Source: Siphonodentalium dalli (lineage: Eukaryota; Mollusca; Scaphopoda; Gadilida; Siphonodentaliidae). Taken from it: 64,000 nt of DNA. The notes beneath the pieces are model-generated. The model saw only the letters and a list, made by a program, of their open reading frames with translations. It had not been told where the DNA came from and did no database searches. A program made the translations under genes and the position numbers. Shown here one piece after another: positions 51,051-63,000 of this stretch (positions are counted from its first letter, which is position 1; each line of letters opens with the position of its first letter). Where the stretch lies: positions 201,932,181 to 201,996,180 of the forward strand of contig CP136067.1 in assembly GCA_032622095.1 (NCBI GenBank). Direction: 5' to 3'.

Positions 51051-53575
51051 TTAAATATAATAACATAAAACCGCACCCTCTAGCCCGTGCGGTTGTCACA
51101 TGAGGTGGCCAAAGTGACAACCATAGCCGTTTTGGTATTTATGAACCGATTCGTACCAAATAAACGATGCGGTAGGATGGCCCACCCCAAAATTAGATAT
51201 AAACACAGAAACCTCACCCGTCTAGCCCGTGCGGTTGCCACATGAAGTGGTCAATGTGGCAACCATAGCCGTTTGGGTATTTATGAACCGATTTTGACCA
51301 AACAAACGGTGCGGTAGGGTGACCCACCCCACAATTAGATATAAAAACAAAAACCGCACCCTCTAGCTCGTGCGGTTGCCACATGAGGTGGCCAAAGTGG
51401 CAACCATAGCAGTTTTGGTATTTGTGAACCGATTCGTACCAAATAAACGATGCGGTAGTGTGGCCCACCCCAAAATTAGATATAAACAAAGAAAACCGCA
51501 CCCCTCTAGCCCGTGCGGTCGCCACATGAGGTGGCCAAAGTGGCAACCATAGCCATTTGGGTATTTATGAACAGATTTTGACCAAATAAACGGTGCGGTA
51601 TGGTGGCCCACCCCAAAATTAGATATAAAAACAGAGAACCGCACCCTCTAGCCCGTGCGGTTGCCACATGAGGTGTCCAAAGTGGCAACCATAGCCGTTT
51701 GTTATTTATAAACCGATTCGTACCAAATAAACGGTGCGGTAGGGTGGCCCACCCCAAAATTAGATACAAAACCGAAACCGCACCCTTCTAGCCCGTGCGG
51801 TTGTCACATGAGGTGGCCAAAGTGGCAACCATAACCGTTTGGGTATTTATGAACCGATTTTTAACAAAAAAACGGTGCGGTAGGGTGGCCCACCCCAAAT
51901 TAAACTAAAAAGCGAATACCACACCCCTCTATCCCGTGCGGTTGCCACATGAGGTGGACAAAGTGACAACCATAGCCGTTTTTTGGTATCTATGAACCGA
52001 TTCGTACCAAATAAACGGTGCGGTAGGGTGGCCCACCCCAAAATTAGATATAAAAAAAACAGAAAACTGCAGCCTCTATCCCGTGCGGTTGCCACATGAG
52101 GTGGTCAAAGTGGCAACCATAGCCGTTTTGGTATTAATGAACCGATTCGTACCAAATGAACGATGCGGTAGGGTACACAGAAAACGGCACCCGCTAGCCC
52201 GTGCGGTTGCCACAGGAGGTGGCCAAAGTGGCAACCATTGTCGTGTTGGTACTTATGAACCGATTTTGACAAAATAAACGGTGCGGTAGCGTGGCGCACC
52301 AAAAATTAGATATAAAACAGAATACCGCACCCTCTAGCCCGTGCGGTTGCCACATGAGGTGGTCAAAGTGGCAACCATAGTTATTTGGGTATTTAATATT
52401 TATGAACCGATTTTGACAAAATAAACGGTGCGAATGGGTGGCCCACCCCAAAATTAGATATAAAAACCGAAAACCACATCCCTCTATCACGTGCGGTTTC
52501 CACATGAGGTGGCCAAAGTGGCAACCATAGCCGTTTTGGTGTTTATGAACCGATTTTGACCAAATAAACAGTGCGGTAGGGTGGCGCACCCCAAAATATT
52601 AGATATAAAACAGAAAACCGAACCATCTAGCCCGTGCGGTTGCCACATGAGGTGGTCAAAGTGGCAACCATAACCGTTTCGGTATTTATGAACCGATATT
52701 GACCAAATAAACGGTGCGGTAGGGTGGCCCACCCCAAAATTAGATATAAAAACAGAAAACCGCACCTCTCTAGCCCGTGCGGTTGCCACATGAGACGTCC
52801 AGAGTGGCAACCATAGCCGTTTTGGTATTTATGAACCGATTTTGACCAAATAAACGGTGGGGTAGTGTGGCCCACCCCAAAATTAGATATAAAAAACAGA
52901 AAACCGCAGCCTCTAGCCCGTGCGGTTGCCACATGAGGTGGTCAAAGTGGCAACCATAGCCGTTTTGGTATTTATGAACCGATAGGTACCAAATGAACGA
53001 TGCGGTAGGGTTGCCCACCCCAAAATTAGATATAAACACAGAAAACCGCACACTCTAGCCCGTGCGGTTGCCACAGGAGGTGGCCAAAGTGGCAACCATT
53101 GCCGTTTTGGTATTTATGAACAGATTTTGACAAAATAAACGGTGCGGTAGGGTGGCGCACACAAAATTAGATATAAAACAGAATACCGCACCCTCTAGAC
53201 CATGCGGTTGTCACACGAGGTGGTCAAAGTGGCAAGCCGTTTGGGTATTTATGAACAGATATTGACAAAATAAACGGTGCGGTAGGGTGGCCCACCCCAA
53301 AATAGATATAAAAACAGAAAACAGCACCTTTCTAGCCCGTGCGGTTGCCACATGAGGTGTCCAGAGTGGCAACCATAGCCGTTTTTTGTATTTATGAACC
53401 GATTTTGACCAAATAAACGGTGCGGTAGTGTGGCCCACCCCAAAATTAGATATAAGAACAGAAAACTGCACTTCTCTAGCCCGTGCGGTTGCTACAAGAG
53501 TGGCAACCATAGCCATTTGGGTATTTATGAACCGATTTTGATCAAATAAACGGTGCGGTAGGGTGGCCCACCCAA
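51051..53575 (-). repeat. ~142-bp satellite array, left block 2
   Basis: About 18 units continue the array begun at 47005, same orientation. Units differ by point changes and small indels. Because 142 is not a multiple of three, one reading frame passes into another from unit to unit, which creates many overlapping open frames of 60-130 codons; they are not treated as genes. Confidence 0.9.
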
Positions 53576-53589
53576 AAAACGTGGTATAT

Positions 53590-54125
53590 ATATATCGTAT
53601 CCCACCCAATCTAAAAAAAAAAAAAATAATAATAATTTGCATTGTCTCAAAAATCAAATTTGCTTCTAAAAATAGGCGCCTGGTGTGTTGTATAGTCCCA
53701 AGCATGTTCTAAGACCAATGCTCGCCATGTTTCGGAGGCATAACATATATAACAGTGCTGCTGTGCCGTACCTCCTATATACATATATATATAGAGACCT
53801 TAAAATGTGAATATAGTGTCCTAAGTGCGACGTCGGAATACAGCGGCCATTCGAGCTTTCTTTTTTGGGGTTGCTTCGGTGGCCGTGTGGTATTGACGTC
53901 GGACTTTGAGTCGCAAGGCGCGCTCGCCGTCGGGCCGGGGTTCGTATCCCACCCAATCTCCAAAAAAAAAATTTGCATTGTCTCAAAAATCAAATTTGCT
54001 TCTAAAAATAGGCGCCTGGTGTGTTGTATAGTCCCAAGCATGTTCTAACAGCCATGTTTCGGAGGCATAAAATATTTAACATTGCTGCTGTGCCGTACCT
54101 CCTATATACACACATATATATATAT
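53590..54125 (+). mobile_element. tRNA-derived SINE copies
   Basis: A tRNA-like head at about 53872-53960 has A box TGGCCGTGTGG (53880-53890) and B box GGTTCGTATCC (53939-53949) with a long variable arm between them. It is followed by a body with TTTGCATTGTCTC, TAGGCGCCTGGTG and CTGCTGTGCCGTACC. The same body, lacking the head apart from CGTATCCCACCC, precedes it at 53594-53790, so two copies lie in tandem with period about 350 bp. AT microsatellites end each copy. Confidence 0.7.
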
Positions 54126-54130
54126 ATATA

Positions 54131-55059
54131 CTAGCCGATGAGTCCGACGTTGTCCGGGCTATTCAAAAACCAAATTTCAAGTCGATAGCTCCACCCGTTT
54201 CCGAGATCTGGTCTGCGCATGCGCGAAGCTTGCGTCGCACGGGCTCGGCGACCCGATAAAATTCGTATCCGGGGCAAGATACATTCACATAGCAAATTTC
54301 AAGTCGATAGCTCCACCCGTTTCCGAGATCTCGTCTGCGCATGCGCTGCACGGGCGCCGCACGGGATCGCCAATACGACAACGACCACCGCCTGGCCAAA
54401 CAACACACACGTACCAAGTTTCGTCCCGATCGGTCGAGAATCGTAGATTTTTATTAACGACAAACAGACAGACAGACATACAGAGGTCTTCAAAATATAT
54501 ATGAGACTAGCCGATGAGCCCGACGTTGTCCGGGCTATTCAAAAACCAAATTTCAAGTCGATGAGCCCGACGTTGTCCGGGCTATTAAAAAAACAAATTT
54601 CAAGTCGATAGCTCTACCCGTTTCCGAGATCTGGTCTGCGCATGCGCGAAGCTGGCGTCGCACGGGCTCGGCGACCCGATAAAATTCGTATCCGGGGCAA
54701 GATACATTCACATAGCAAATTTCAAGTCGATAGCTCCACCCGTTTCCGAGATATTGTCTGCGCATGCGCGAAGCTGGCGTCGCACGGGCTCGGCGACCCG
54801 ATAAAATTCGTATCCGGGCAAGATACATTCACATAGCAAATTTCAAGTCGATAGCTCCACCCGTTTCCGATATCTCGTCTGCGCATGCGCGAAGCGGGCG
54901 CCGCATGGGCTCGCCAATACGACAACGTCCACCGCCTGGTTAAACTACACACACGTACCAAGTTTCGTCCCGATCGGTCGAGCATCGTAGATTTGTATCA
55001 ATGACAGACAGACACACATACAGACATACAAACAGAGGTCTTCAAAATATATATATAGA
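54131..55059 (-). mobile_element. Helitron-like sequences, two joined copies (minus strand)
   Basis: On the minus strand the segment starts TCTATATAT (55059) and ends in CGGCTAG (54131), next to T; a second CTAG end occurs at 54507, so two truncated copies are fused. Both contain repeats of a block with TTTCAAGTCGATAGCTCCAC, TCTGCGCATGCGCGAAG and GGCTCGGCGACCCG, and a GACAGACAGACA run near the 5' end. No coding capacity. The TC start, CTAG end and AT-rich flanks suggest a Helitron; a strong end hairpin is less clear than at 51022. Confidence 0.6.
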
Positions 55060-55091
55060 TAAAATTTGCAACATGACTCTTTCTTTTTTCA

Positions 55092-55148
55092 ATTATCTTC
55101 TTTATTTCTGCATTTCGCTCGTCGTCGAGCTCTTCAGATTAAGATAAT
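55092..55148 (-). ncRNA. Hammerhead ribozyme motif in the PLE terminal repeat
   Basis: On the minus strand, helix I (ATTATCTT 55148-55141 with AAGATAAT 55099-55092) encloses CTGAAGA (55137-55131), helix II GCTCG-ACGA-CGAGC (55130-55117), GAAA (55116-55113), a 2-bp helix III with a 6-nt loop, and the cleavage triplet ATA. Minimal hammerheads with very short helix III are known from PLEs. Core position CUGAAGA fits CUGANGA. Activity is untested, and helix I has a small internal mismatch. Confidence 0.65.
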
Positions 55149-55378
55149 GAAGTTAGTCTATTGTGACGTCATTTCCGTAACAACGAATAGTTCACTTCCG
55201 TTTCCATACCCTTGACGTCATTTAACAGAATTTATTGTTGGTTTTAACATCATTCTAAACTTTTTTTTCTACAATCACTCTTTTGAATCTGGTGGCCTGG
55301 GCTTCCATTTCATGGAAAGGGAATATCTTAAAGTTTCCATTCCCACAAATGTCCAGATGTTCGCTAAGACTGATCTGT

Positions 55379-56453
55379 CTATATTCTGGTGTTCTGATCT
55401 GTTGTCGATGCACTGTAATGCGTTCGCGTACAGTGTTGCCAGTTTCGCCAATATAAGATTCTTTGCAATCTTATACAATCATATAAATCAGATTTTGTGA
55501 CTTGCATAATTATATATGTCATCGATTCACTTTTCCATTTTTGATTTTTAGTTTGGTTCCTGATGTAGCCACAGGTCATGCATCCCTCTCCACAAGATTT
55601 TACGTGGTTGACGCGTCCTTCGATTCAAAACGTTCCCTGGTCAGGATTTTCTTGAGATTCCAGGGCTGTCGTTTGCTTTGAAGAATACTTCTTGTTGGAA
55701 CAAGGTCCCTCATTTTGGGACTTCTGTATAATATAGTGATGAAAGTTTTTGCAAATTCCACGACATTCGCGTGTCGCGGATTGTGAGTTATTACAAATGG
55801 AACAACATTTCTACTGGGTGTCAGTTTCAATTTTTTCTCCTATTTTTCTCACAAGAACGTCCAGGATTGATAAATTATCCTCATCATGTTCCATGGTTTA
55901 ATAGAGGGATCCAGTGAATTCAGAAGTGTGTAAAAACCGGTGATATTATTGGTGGGGGATTGCCATATGATGAAGCAATCATCTATGTATCTTTTCCATG
56001 ACTGTTTGATGTAATTTGCTTCATTTTCTAGATAATGGTAATAATTTGTATAGTTGAGCTTCTAAGTAACCCATGGTTATATTGGCGTAGGTCGGTGCAA
56101 CTTTAGTTCCCATTGCGGTACCGATATTTTGGCGGTAGTACTTGCCGTTGAAGACATTTTTTTTTCTCCAGAACCAAACGTAGTGATTCCACGATGAATT
56201 TTTCCTTGAAGCGTAGTTCAAGCACATTATCACACGTTTCTAACCAATACCGAACTGCTTTTATTCCAAGGGCGTGTTTTATGCTACTGTAAAGACTTGT
56301 CACATCAAACGATGCGATTATTGCTTCCTTTGGAACAGTTCTAGGTAGTACTCGAATGAAATCGAGGTCATTCTTGAGATAACTGGGAATATGCCGCAGT
56401 ATAGGTTTCAGTATATGATGTCCAGAAGGTTGCTTAACCTGTGCGTAGGACAT
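55379..56453 (-). pseudogene. PLE reverse transcriptase and GIY-YIG endonuclease remains
   Basis: RT motif A (S-F-D-V-T-S-L-Y) lies in the frame 56453-56103, motif B ([12 protein letters not shown]) in 56233-56021, and motif C (Y-I-D-D) at 55989-55978. Downstream, about 55455-55390, the GIY-YIG second half Y-I-G-E-T-G-N and the R-E-R...H-R-Q-Q-I helix are readable. Several frameshifts and stops separate them. RT plus C-terminal GIY-YIG is diagnostic for canonical PLEs. The 5' part of the RT ORF is lost. Confidence 0.8.
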
Positions 56454-56855
56454 GTTGGTCCAGCAATAATTGGTCGCAATTTGAGCAAAATGGAAGCCCA
56501 GGCCACCAGATTCAAAAGAGTGATTGTAGAAAAAAAGTTTAGAATGATGTTAAAACCAACACTAAATTCTGTTAAATGACGTAAAGGGTATGAAAATGGA
56601 AGTGAACTATTCGTTGCTACGGAAATGGCGTCACAATAGACTACAATTTAACTTCATTATCTTAATCTGAATGCATAATTAAAGAAGATAATTGAAAAAA
56701 GAAAGAGTCATGTTGCAAATTTTATCTATATATTGAACTGTACGCATGGTACATTAATTATTTGTTAAAGATTTGATGGGTCTTTAATTGGTGTTATCAT
56801 ATATTGATAAGAACTTCCTATTAGACCAGACCCATACGGCTAAAGATATCAACAC

Positions 56856-56857
<2 letters not shown>

Positions 56858-56885
<28 letters not shown>
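56858..56885. repeat. (TA)n microsatellite
   Basis: This perfect TA run of about 28 bp marks the junction between the AT-rich sequence that follows the PLE and the GC-richer Polinton-type core. Confidence 0.9.
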
Positions 56886-56889
<4 letters not shown>

Positions 56890-56919
56890 AGCAAGGCGTC
56901 CAGGCGCCTCGAAACAATC

Positions 56920-57472
56920 TACTATTGCCCAAAGGGCTACTGGAGGGGCTTGCAGCCAACAAGAACCTCGCGGCAGCAACCAAGGTTTCTGAAGATGTGG
57001 CACGGACATTGTTCAAGAAGCAGGCCATCTGGCAGATATACCTGCCAATCCGCGGCATGTGCCAAGGCCCAAGTTTGACGTGGCAGTGCCAAATGAGGCC
57101 GACCTGCTATTTCTGCCTCATGACCGGATGGGTCGCAAGACATACAAGTGCGCGTTCACCGTCGTCGACGTGGCCTCTCGGTATACATCCGAGTCCCTCG
57201 CCACAAAAAAAGTCACAAAGTTCGCGGATGCCCTTGAATGGATATACAGGCGAGGCCCTCTTAGGTGGCCGTCGACGCGCAACTGACTCTGTGAGCTCCC
57301 TGCAGGTGTACCGGCTTGAACGCTATGTCATCAAGCCCGACGAGTCCGTGCTCTACTATTTAGTGGACGGGGCAGCACGTGGATTTGTCCGAGAAGAGCT
57401 TGTGGGGCCTCCCGACACCCAGCTGCCACCAGATGGCGTTGTAAGAAGGACCAGACACTATGGGTCTTGTTA
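56920..57472 (+). pseudogene. Polinton/Maverick-type integrase, internally deleted
   Basis: The N-terminal part reads K-G-Y-W-R-G-L-A-A-N (56930) and then, after a frame change, A-D-L-L-F-L-P-H-D and V-V-D-V-A-S-R-Y (about 57095-57180), the start of the retroviral-like integrase core of Polintons. The sequence then jumps to the C-terminal end (V-Y-R-L-E-R, Y-L-V-D-G, R-G-F-V-R-E-E-L) at about 57300-57440. The second catalytic Asp and the Glu are gone, with a deletion near 57250-57290 and at least one frameshift. Higher GC than the surroundings supports a separate origin. Identification rests on remembered family patterns. Confidence 0.7.
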
Positions 57473-57489
57473 AGTGAACAGTGCTGCAG

Positions 57490-60036
57490 CCCCTCTTTTT
57501 CTGTTGCACTCTCGACATGCAGGTCAGCCTCACATTTCCTCTGCAGTGCCCTTTATTAAACTGCTGTGTCTCTTTGGATTGGAAGGCACAGAGCAGCTCA
57601 ATATCGCACGCCGCGCAGCGGTTCTGCTGGGTTTCACGGACTTGATGTTCAGTTACTACGGGTCTGACATCGGAACTCTGTTCCGGTGGACAGGTTACCC
57701 GTTCGAGCTGTTGCATATACTCCACACGGGAGACGGTTAGGTAGCAAAGATTGGACCACTGGAGGTAGTCGTCGATGATGATCCAGACCTTCTGTTGGTC
57801 GTGGATCGTATGATCCTGGCTCGTGTGGACGGTGAGAGCATAGTCCAGGTATCAATCGTCGGTTTTAATAGCACGCTCCGACTCCGTGGCCGCGATAAAG
57901 ACCACGACGACGTCGTTGAGAACGAGCTCCTCTCTGCGCGGCGGATCGCCAGCGCCTGGGTTGTGACACCAATGTTCTGCGTTCGGCTGTCTTTGGGGTG
58001 GTAAAGGATGGGCACTGGGGAATCTATGAAATGCTCCTTATGGTGTCGAAGCAATAGTTCATGTGCCCGGCCGCGTACCGTCTGACGGCTGGTGAGGAGT
58101 AGATCACTGTGCCTCCACTAATCCACAAACCGGTCCCGCCCCAGGCAGCTGGGGAGGGCCTTCCGCATCTCCTGGCACTGGACTTTGTCACTCTGAAGGG
58201 CTTTGATGGCTCCATCTTTTATTATGTAGTCGACAACGACCTCTTCGTACTTCGTACTTCGTCGGCCCTTTGTTGCAGCCAGTGGAGAGGCATTTCACCT
58301 GCAATCGGTGGCGACTGTCCTTGATCCCCGCAGCAAATTACCTGAACTCCGTGTTGGTCAAGCCAGTTCAAGAACATCTCCAGGATTGGCCGGGGCAGTG
58401 CAGACCTAGTCACATATGATGACACGTGTGATGAATTTCTGCCCCATGCGGTCGGGCGTCCAGTCATTCTGATCGCTCCATCGGAAGAATATGTGGTATG
58501 TTTGGGCTTTGACCCATCGGATCCGCATTTCTTTGGCGAGGCGATGGGTCGGGGGTAAACACGAGGATGCCTCTTACACCGAAAAGCTCGATCGCTCGTG
58601 TGTTGGTCTTGCTACTGCCCCGCCACCATTAAGGTAACTCAGCCGGTGCCGGGTCAGTCAGTCATTGTAGCTGGGCGCCGTTGATTCGGCCATCGATGTG
58701 GTTTGGCTACAATATTCTGGTTTGGGGAGGTAAGCGACGTGTTCATGTGGCATGTAAACCTGCTTCCCCTTGTCACGCCACTGAGCCGGGCCCACCGTTG
58801 AGAGGAATGGCTTCGCAGTCAAGCAGGCGACACACAATTTATCAACACAGTCACATAGTTGGGTGACGTAAACCTTCACACCACTAAGCTTCTGCAACGC
58901 TGTATCCTGGACGTAAATGCTATCAGTGGCCACCCGGACAGCCTCATCGGGTTCAAATCTTGCCAGCATAGCGAGGAGGTTGATGTGGGCATAGGCCACC
59001 ATTGAGGCCCTCAAGTGCGTGTGCTGGGGCTGCGAGCCATCGTAGTATGTGATAATGTGGCACAGGGGACACTTTTTGGGGCGCCAACCAGATTTCCTCT
59101 TTTTTGTCCCTTACCAAAAAGTCAAGCTCTCCCTGGTCAACCACAAGCCTCCGTGTCAGTCTTTTGCCACCGGCCTTGCTGCCCTGGATGAACATACCTA
59201 TGATGCTGCAGCCTTGATCACGATATTCAGGGAGCCAGACATCGGTTCGTTGCTAAAATGTGATGACGGCCTGAAGGCGAGCAGGGGTCTGTGTGTACAG
59301 CCCTGCTCTGCGAAATGCTTTCCGAACCAGGCGGTGATGACGGGATGGCAGTTAGGGACGATCTCCCAATACTGGACCTTGACGAAACCGGTCCCGATAT
59401 CTTGGGGGAGGGGCTGTTGATTGCGACCAGCTCATGCGATGGGTAGGGTGCCCGAATCTGTCAAAATACGGCTTGGCCTCGATATGACTTTTGAAGCTGG
59501 TCTGGTAGCAGGCTTTCATGTCGATGCTGACGACGTCTCTTATATCGTGGCCCATCGCGTACCAGAGGCCGCCGTGCTTTCTGGATGTCATCTCCGATGT
59601 TAGCCTGGGTCGGTTTCCAGCCGTTGTGCTCTTTTTCCATGATACTGGCTGCGTGGTTTATCCCGAAGCCTCGGTTTGCGAGGGACTTATCGCCCAATTC
59701 AGCACAGCCTTCCTGGAGGTTTTTGACAGTCTCCAGTGTCCTGTAGGTGCGGCCGTCTTGGAGCACAAACTGGTCTACACTGGTCCACACGTTTTGGCAT
59801 CGTTCATCATGTCAATCCACGGTTCGTCGACCGGGAGCCCCACCGGATGCGGGTCATGGACATCCATGTCAAATTGTCCCCTCTCCCTCAGTTCTCTGAT
59901 GACCAGTTCTCCAAGGACCCCAGGGCCTTCTCGCACGACATCCCATCGCCACTTCCTTTCGCCACTGTGCCTCAACGGTTCATTTCTCCTGATTGGGTCA
60001 TTTGCATTCTCTACTCGAGGGAGATCTTTGGCTTGG
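57490..60036 (-). pseudogene. Remains of a protein-primed PolB - SF1 helicase - HNH-like protein
   Basis: Read on the minus strand in several frames: 60030-59460 matches the N-terminal/exonuclease side of a PolB (D-M-D-V-H-D-P-H; L-E-T-V-K-N-L-Q). About 59525 has S-I-D-M-K-A-C-Y (PolB motif A) and about 58924 T-D-S-I-Y-V (motif C). Then helicase motifs follow: P-T-H-R-L-A-K-E-M (about 58545), C-C-G-D-Q-G-Q-S-P-P (about 58329) and V-S-R-V-E-Y-M (about 57728). A final Cys-x2-Cys / G-N-V-R-L-T-C segment (about 57630-57530) looks like a treble-clef HNH nuclease. Many stops and frameshifts make it non-functional. It converges on the integrase, as PolB and INT do in Polintons. Confidence 0.65.
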
Positions 60037-63000
60037 TTCACAAATACCCAAACGGCTATGGTTGTCATTTTGGCCACCCCATGTGGCAACCGCACGGGCT
60101 AGAGGGTGCGGTTTTCTTTTTTTATATCTAATTTTGGGGTGGGCCGCCCTACCGCACCGTTTATTTGGTACGAATCGGTTCATATATACCAACACGGCTA
60201 TGGCTGTCACTTTGGCAACCTACTGTGGCAACCGCACGGGCTAGATGGGTGCGGTTTTCTGTTTTTATGTATAACTTTGGGGTGGGCCACCGTACCGCAC
60301 CGTTTATTTGGTCAAAATGGGTTCATAAATACCCAAACGACTATGGTTGCCACTTTGGCCACCTCATGTAGAAACCGCACTTAATAGCGGGGTGCGGTTT
60401 TCAGTTTTTATATCTATTTTTGGGTGGGCCACCCTACCGCACCGTGTATTTGGTACGAATCGGTTCATAAATACCAAAATGGCTATGATTGCCACTTTGG
60501 CCACCTCCTGTCGCAACCGCACGGGCTAGAGGGGTGCGGTTTTCTGTTTTTATATCTAACTTTGGGGTGGGCCACCCGCCACCCTACCACATCGTTTATT
60601 TGGTGCGAATCGGTTCATAAATACCAAAAACGACTATGGTTGCCAATATGGCCACCTCCTGTGGCAACCGCACGGGCTAGATTGTGCGGATTTGGGTTTT
60701 TAATCTAATTTTGGGGTGACCACCCTACCGCACCGTTTATTTGGTACGAATCGGTTCTCAAATACCAAAACGCCTATGGTTGCCAGTTTGGCCACCTCCT
60801 GTGGCAACCGCACGTGCTAGAGGGATGCGGTTTTCGGTTTTTATATATAATTTTGGGGTGGGCCACACTACCGCACCGTTTATTTGGTCAAAATCGGTTC
60901 ATAAATACCCAAACGGCTATGGTTGTCACTTTGGCCACCTCCTGTGCCAACCGCACGGACTAGAGGGTGCGGTTTTGGATTTTTATATCTATTTTTGCGG
61001 TGTGCCACACTACCGCACCGTTTATTTGTTACGAATCGGTTAATAAATACCAAATCGGCTATTGTTGTCAATTTGGCCACCTCCTGTTGCAACCACACGG
61101 GCTAGAAGGGTGTGGTTTTTGGGTTTTTGATCTATTTTTGGGGTGGGCCACCCTACCGCATCGTTTATTTGGTACGAATCTGTTCATAAATACCAAAATG
61201 GCTATGATTGCCACTTTGGCCACCTCCTGTCGCAACCACACGGGCTAGAGGGGTTCGGTTTTCTGTTTTTATATCTAACTTTGGGGTGGGCCACCCGCCA
61301 CCCTACCACATCGTTTATTTGGTGCGAATCGGTTCATAAATACCAAAAACTACTATGGTTGCCAATATGGCCACCTCCTGTGGCAACCGCACGGGCTAGA
61401 TTGTGCGGATTTGGGTTTTTAATCTAATTTTGGGGTGACCACCCTACCGCACCGTTTATTTGGTACGAATCGGTTCTTAAATACCAAAACGCCTATGGTT
61501 GCCAGTTTGGCCACCTCCTGTGGCAACCGCACGTGCTAGAGGGATGCGGTTTTCGGTTTTTATATATAATTTTGGGGTGGGCCACCCTACCGCACCGTTT
61601 ATTTGGTCAAAATCGGTTCATAAATACCCAAACGGCTATGGTTGTCACTTTGGCCACCTCCTGTGCCAACCGCACGGACTAGAGGGTGCGGTTTTGGATT
61701 TTTATATCTATTTTTGCGGTGTGCCACCCTACCGCATCGTTTATTTGTTACGAATCGGTTAATAAATACCAAATCGGCTATTGTTGTCAATTTGGCCACC
61801 TCCTGTTGCAACCACACGGGCTAGAAGGGTGTGGTTTTGGGGTTTTTTATCTATTTTTGGGTTGGGCCACCCTACCGCATCGTTTATTTGGTGCGAATCG
61901 GTTCATAAATACCAAAACGGCTATGGTTGCCACTTTGGCCACCTCATGTGGCAACCGCACGGGCTAGAGGGTCCGGTTTTCTATTTTTTGTTATCTAATT
62001 TTGGGGTGGGCCACCCAACCGCACCGTTTATTTGGTACGAATCGGTTCATAAATACCAAAACGGCTATGGTTGCCACTTTGGCCACCTCCTGTGGCAACC
62101 GCAAGGAATAGCGGGTGTGGTTTTCGGTTTTTATATCTAATTTTGGGGTGGGCTACACAGGCCACCGTTTATTTGGTACGAATCGGTTCTTAAATACCAA
62201 AACGCATAAGGTTGCCACTTTGGCCACCTCCTGTGGCAACCACACGGGCTAGAGGGGTGCGGTTTTCGGTTTTTATATATAATTTTGGGGTGGGCCACCC
62301 TACCGCACCGTTTATTTGGTCAAAATCGGTTCATAAATACCCAAACGGCTATGGTTGTCACTTTGGCCACATCATGTGGCAACCGCACGGGCTATAGTGG
62401 TGCGGTTTTCGGTTTTTATATCTAATTTTGAAGTGGGCCCACCCTAACGCACTGTTTATTCGATACGAGTTGGTTCATATATACCAAAACGGCTATGGTT
62501 GTCACTATAGCCACCTCCTGTGACAACCGCACGGGCTAGAGGGGTGTGGTTTTTGGTTTTATATCTAATTTTGGGGTGGGTCACCCTACCGCACCGTTTA
62601 TTTGGTCAAATTCGGTTGATAAATACCCAAACGGCTATGGTTGCCAATTTGGCCACCTCATGTGGGAACCGCACGGGCCAGAGGGATGCGGTGTTTGGTT
62701 TTTATATCTAATGTTGGGGTGGCCCACCCTACCGCACCGTTTATTTGGTAAGAATGGGTTCATAAATACCAAAATGGCTATGGTTGCCACTTTGGCCACC
62801 TCCTGTAACAACCGCACGGGATAGAGGGGTGCGGTTTTCGGTTTTGATATCTAATTTTAAGGTGGGCCACCCAACCGTACCGTTTATTTGGTACAAATCG
62901 ATTCATAAATACCAAAACGGCTATTGTTGCCACTTTGGTCGCCTCCTGTGTCAACCGCACGGACTAGAGGGTGCGGTTTTCGGTTTTTATATCTAATTCT

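Larger units (their letters stand above)
55055..56738 (-). mobile_element. Penelope-like element (PLE), decayed
   Basis: RT and GIY-YIG remains lie on the minus strand between inverted flanks: 55055-55265 (ATAGATAAAATTTGCAACAT...) is repeated in inverse orientation at 56535-56738. Terminal repeats and partial inverted copies are common in PLEs. The 55055 flank carries a hammerhead motif that is deleted in the 56535 flank. Confidence 0.8.

Noticed and set aside
47167-53705. Many overlapping open frames (for example with WPPHVATARARG and FGVGHPTAPFIW) as a protein family
   Set aside because: They are the same 142-bp satellite read in different frames; frame shifts from unit to unit and both strands give similar lengths.
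53666-54041. D-T-N-P-G-P on the minus strand as a 2A-like peptide of a LINE
   Set aside because: It is the complement of the tRNA-like B-box region of a SINE, and the Glu of the 2A consensus is absent.
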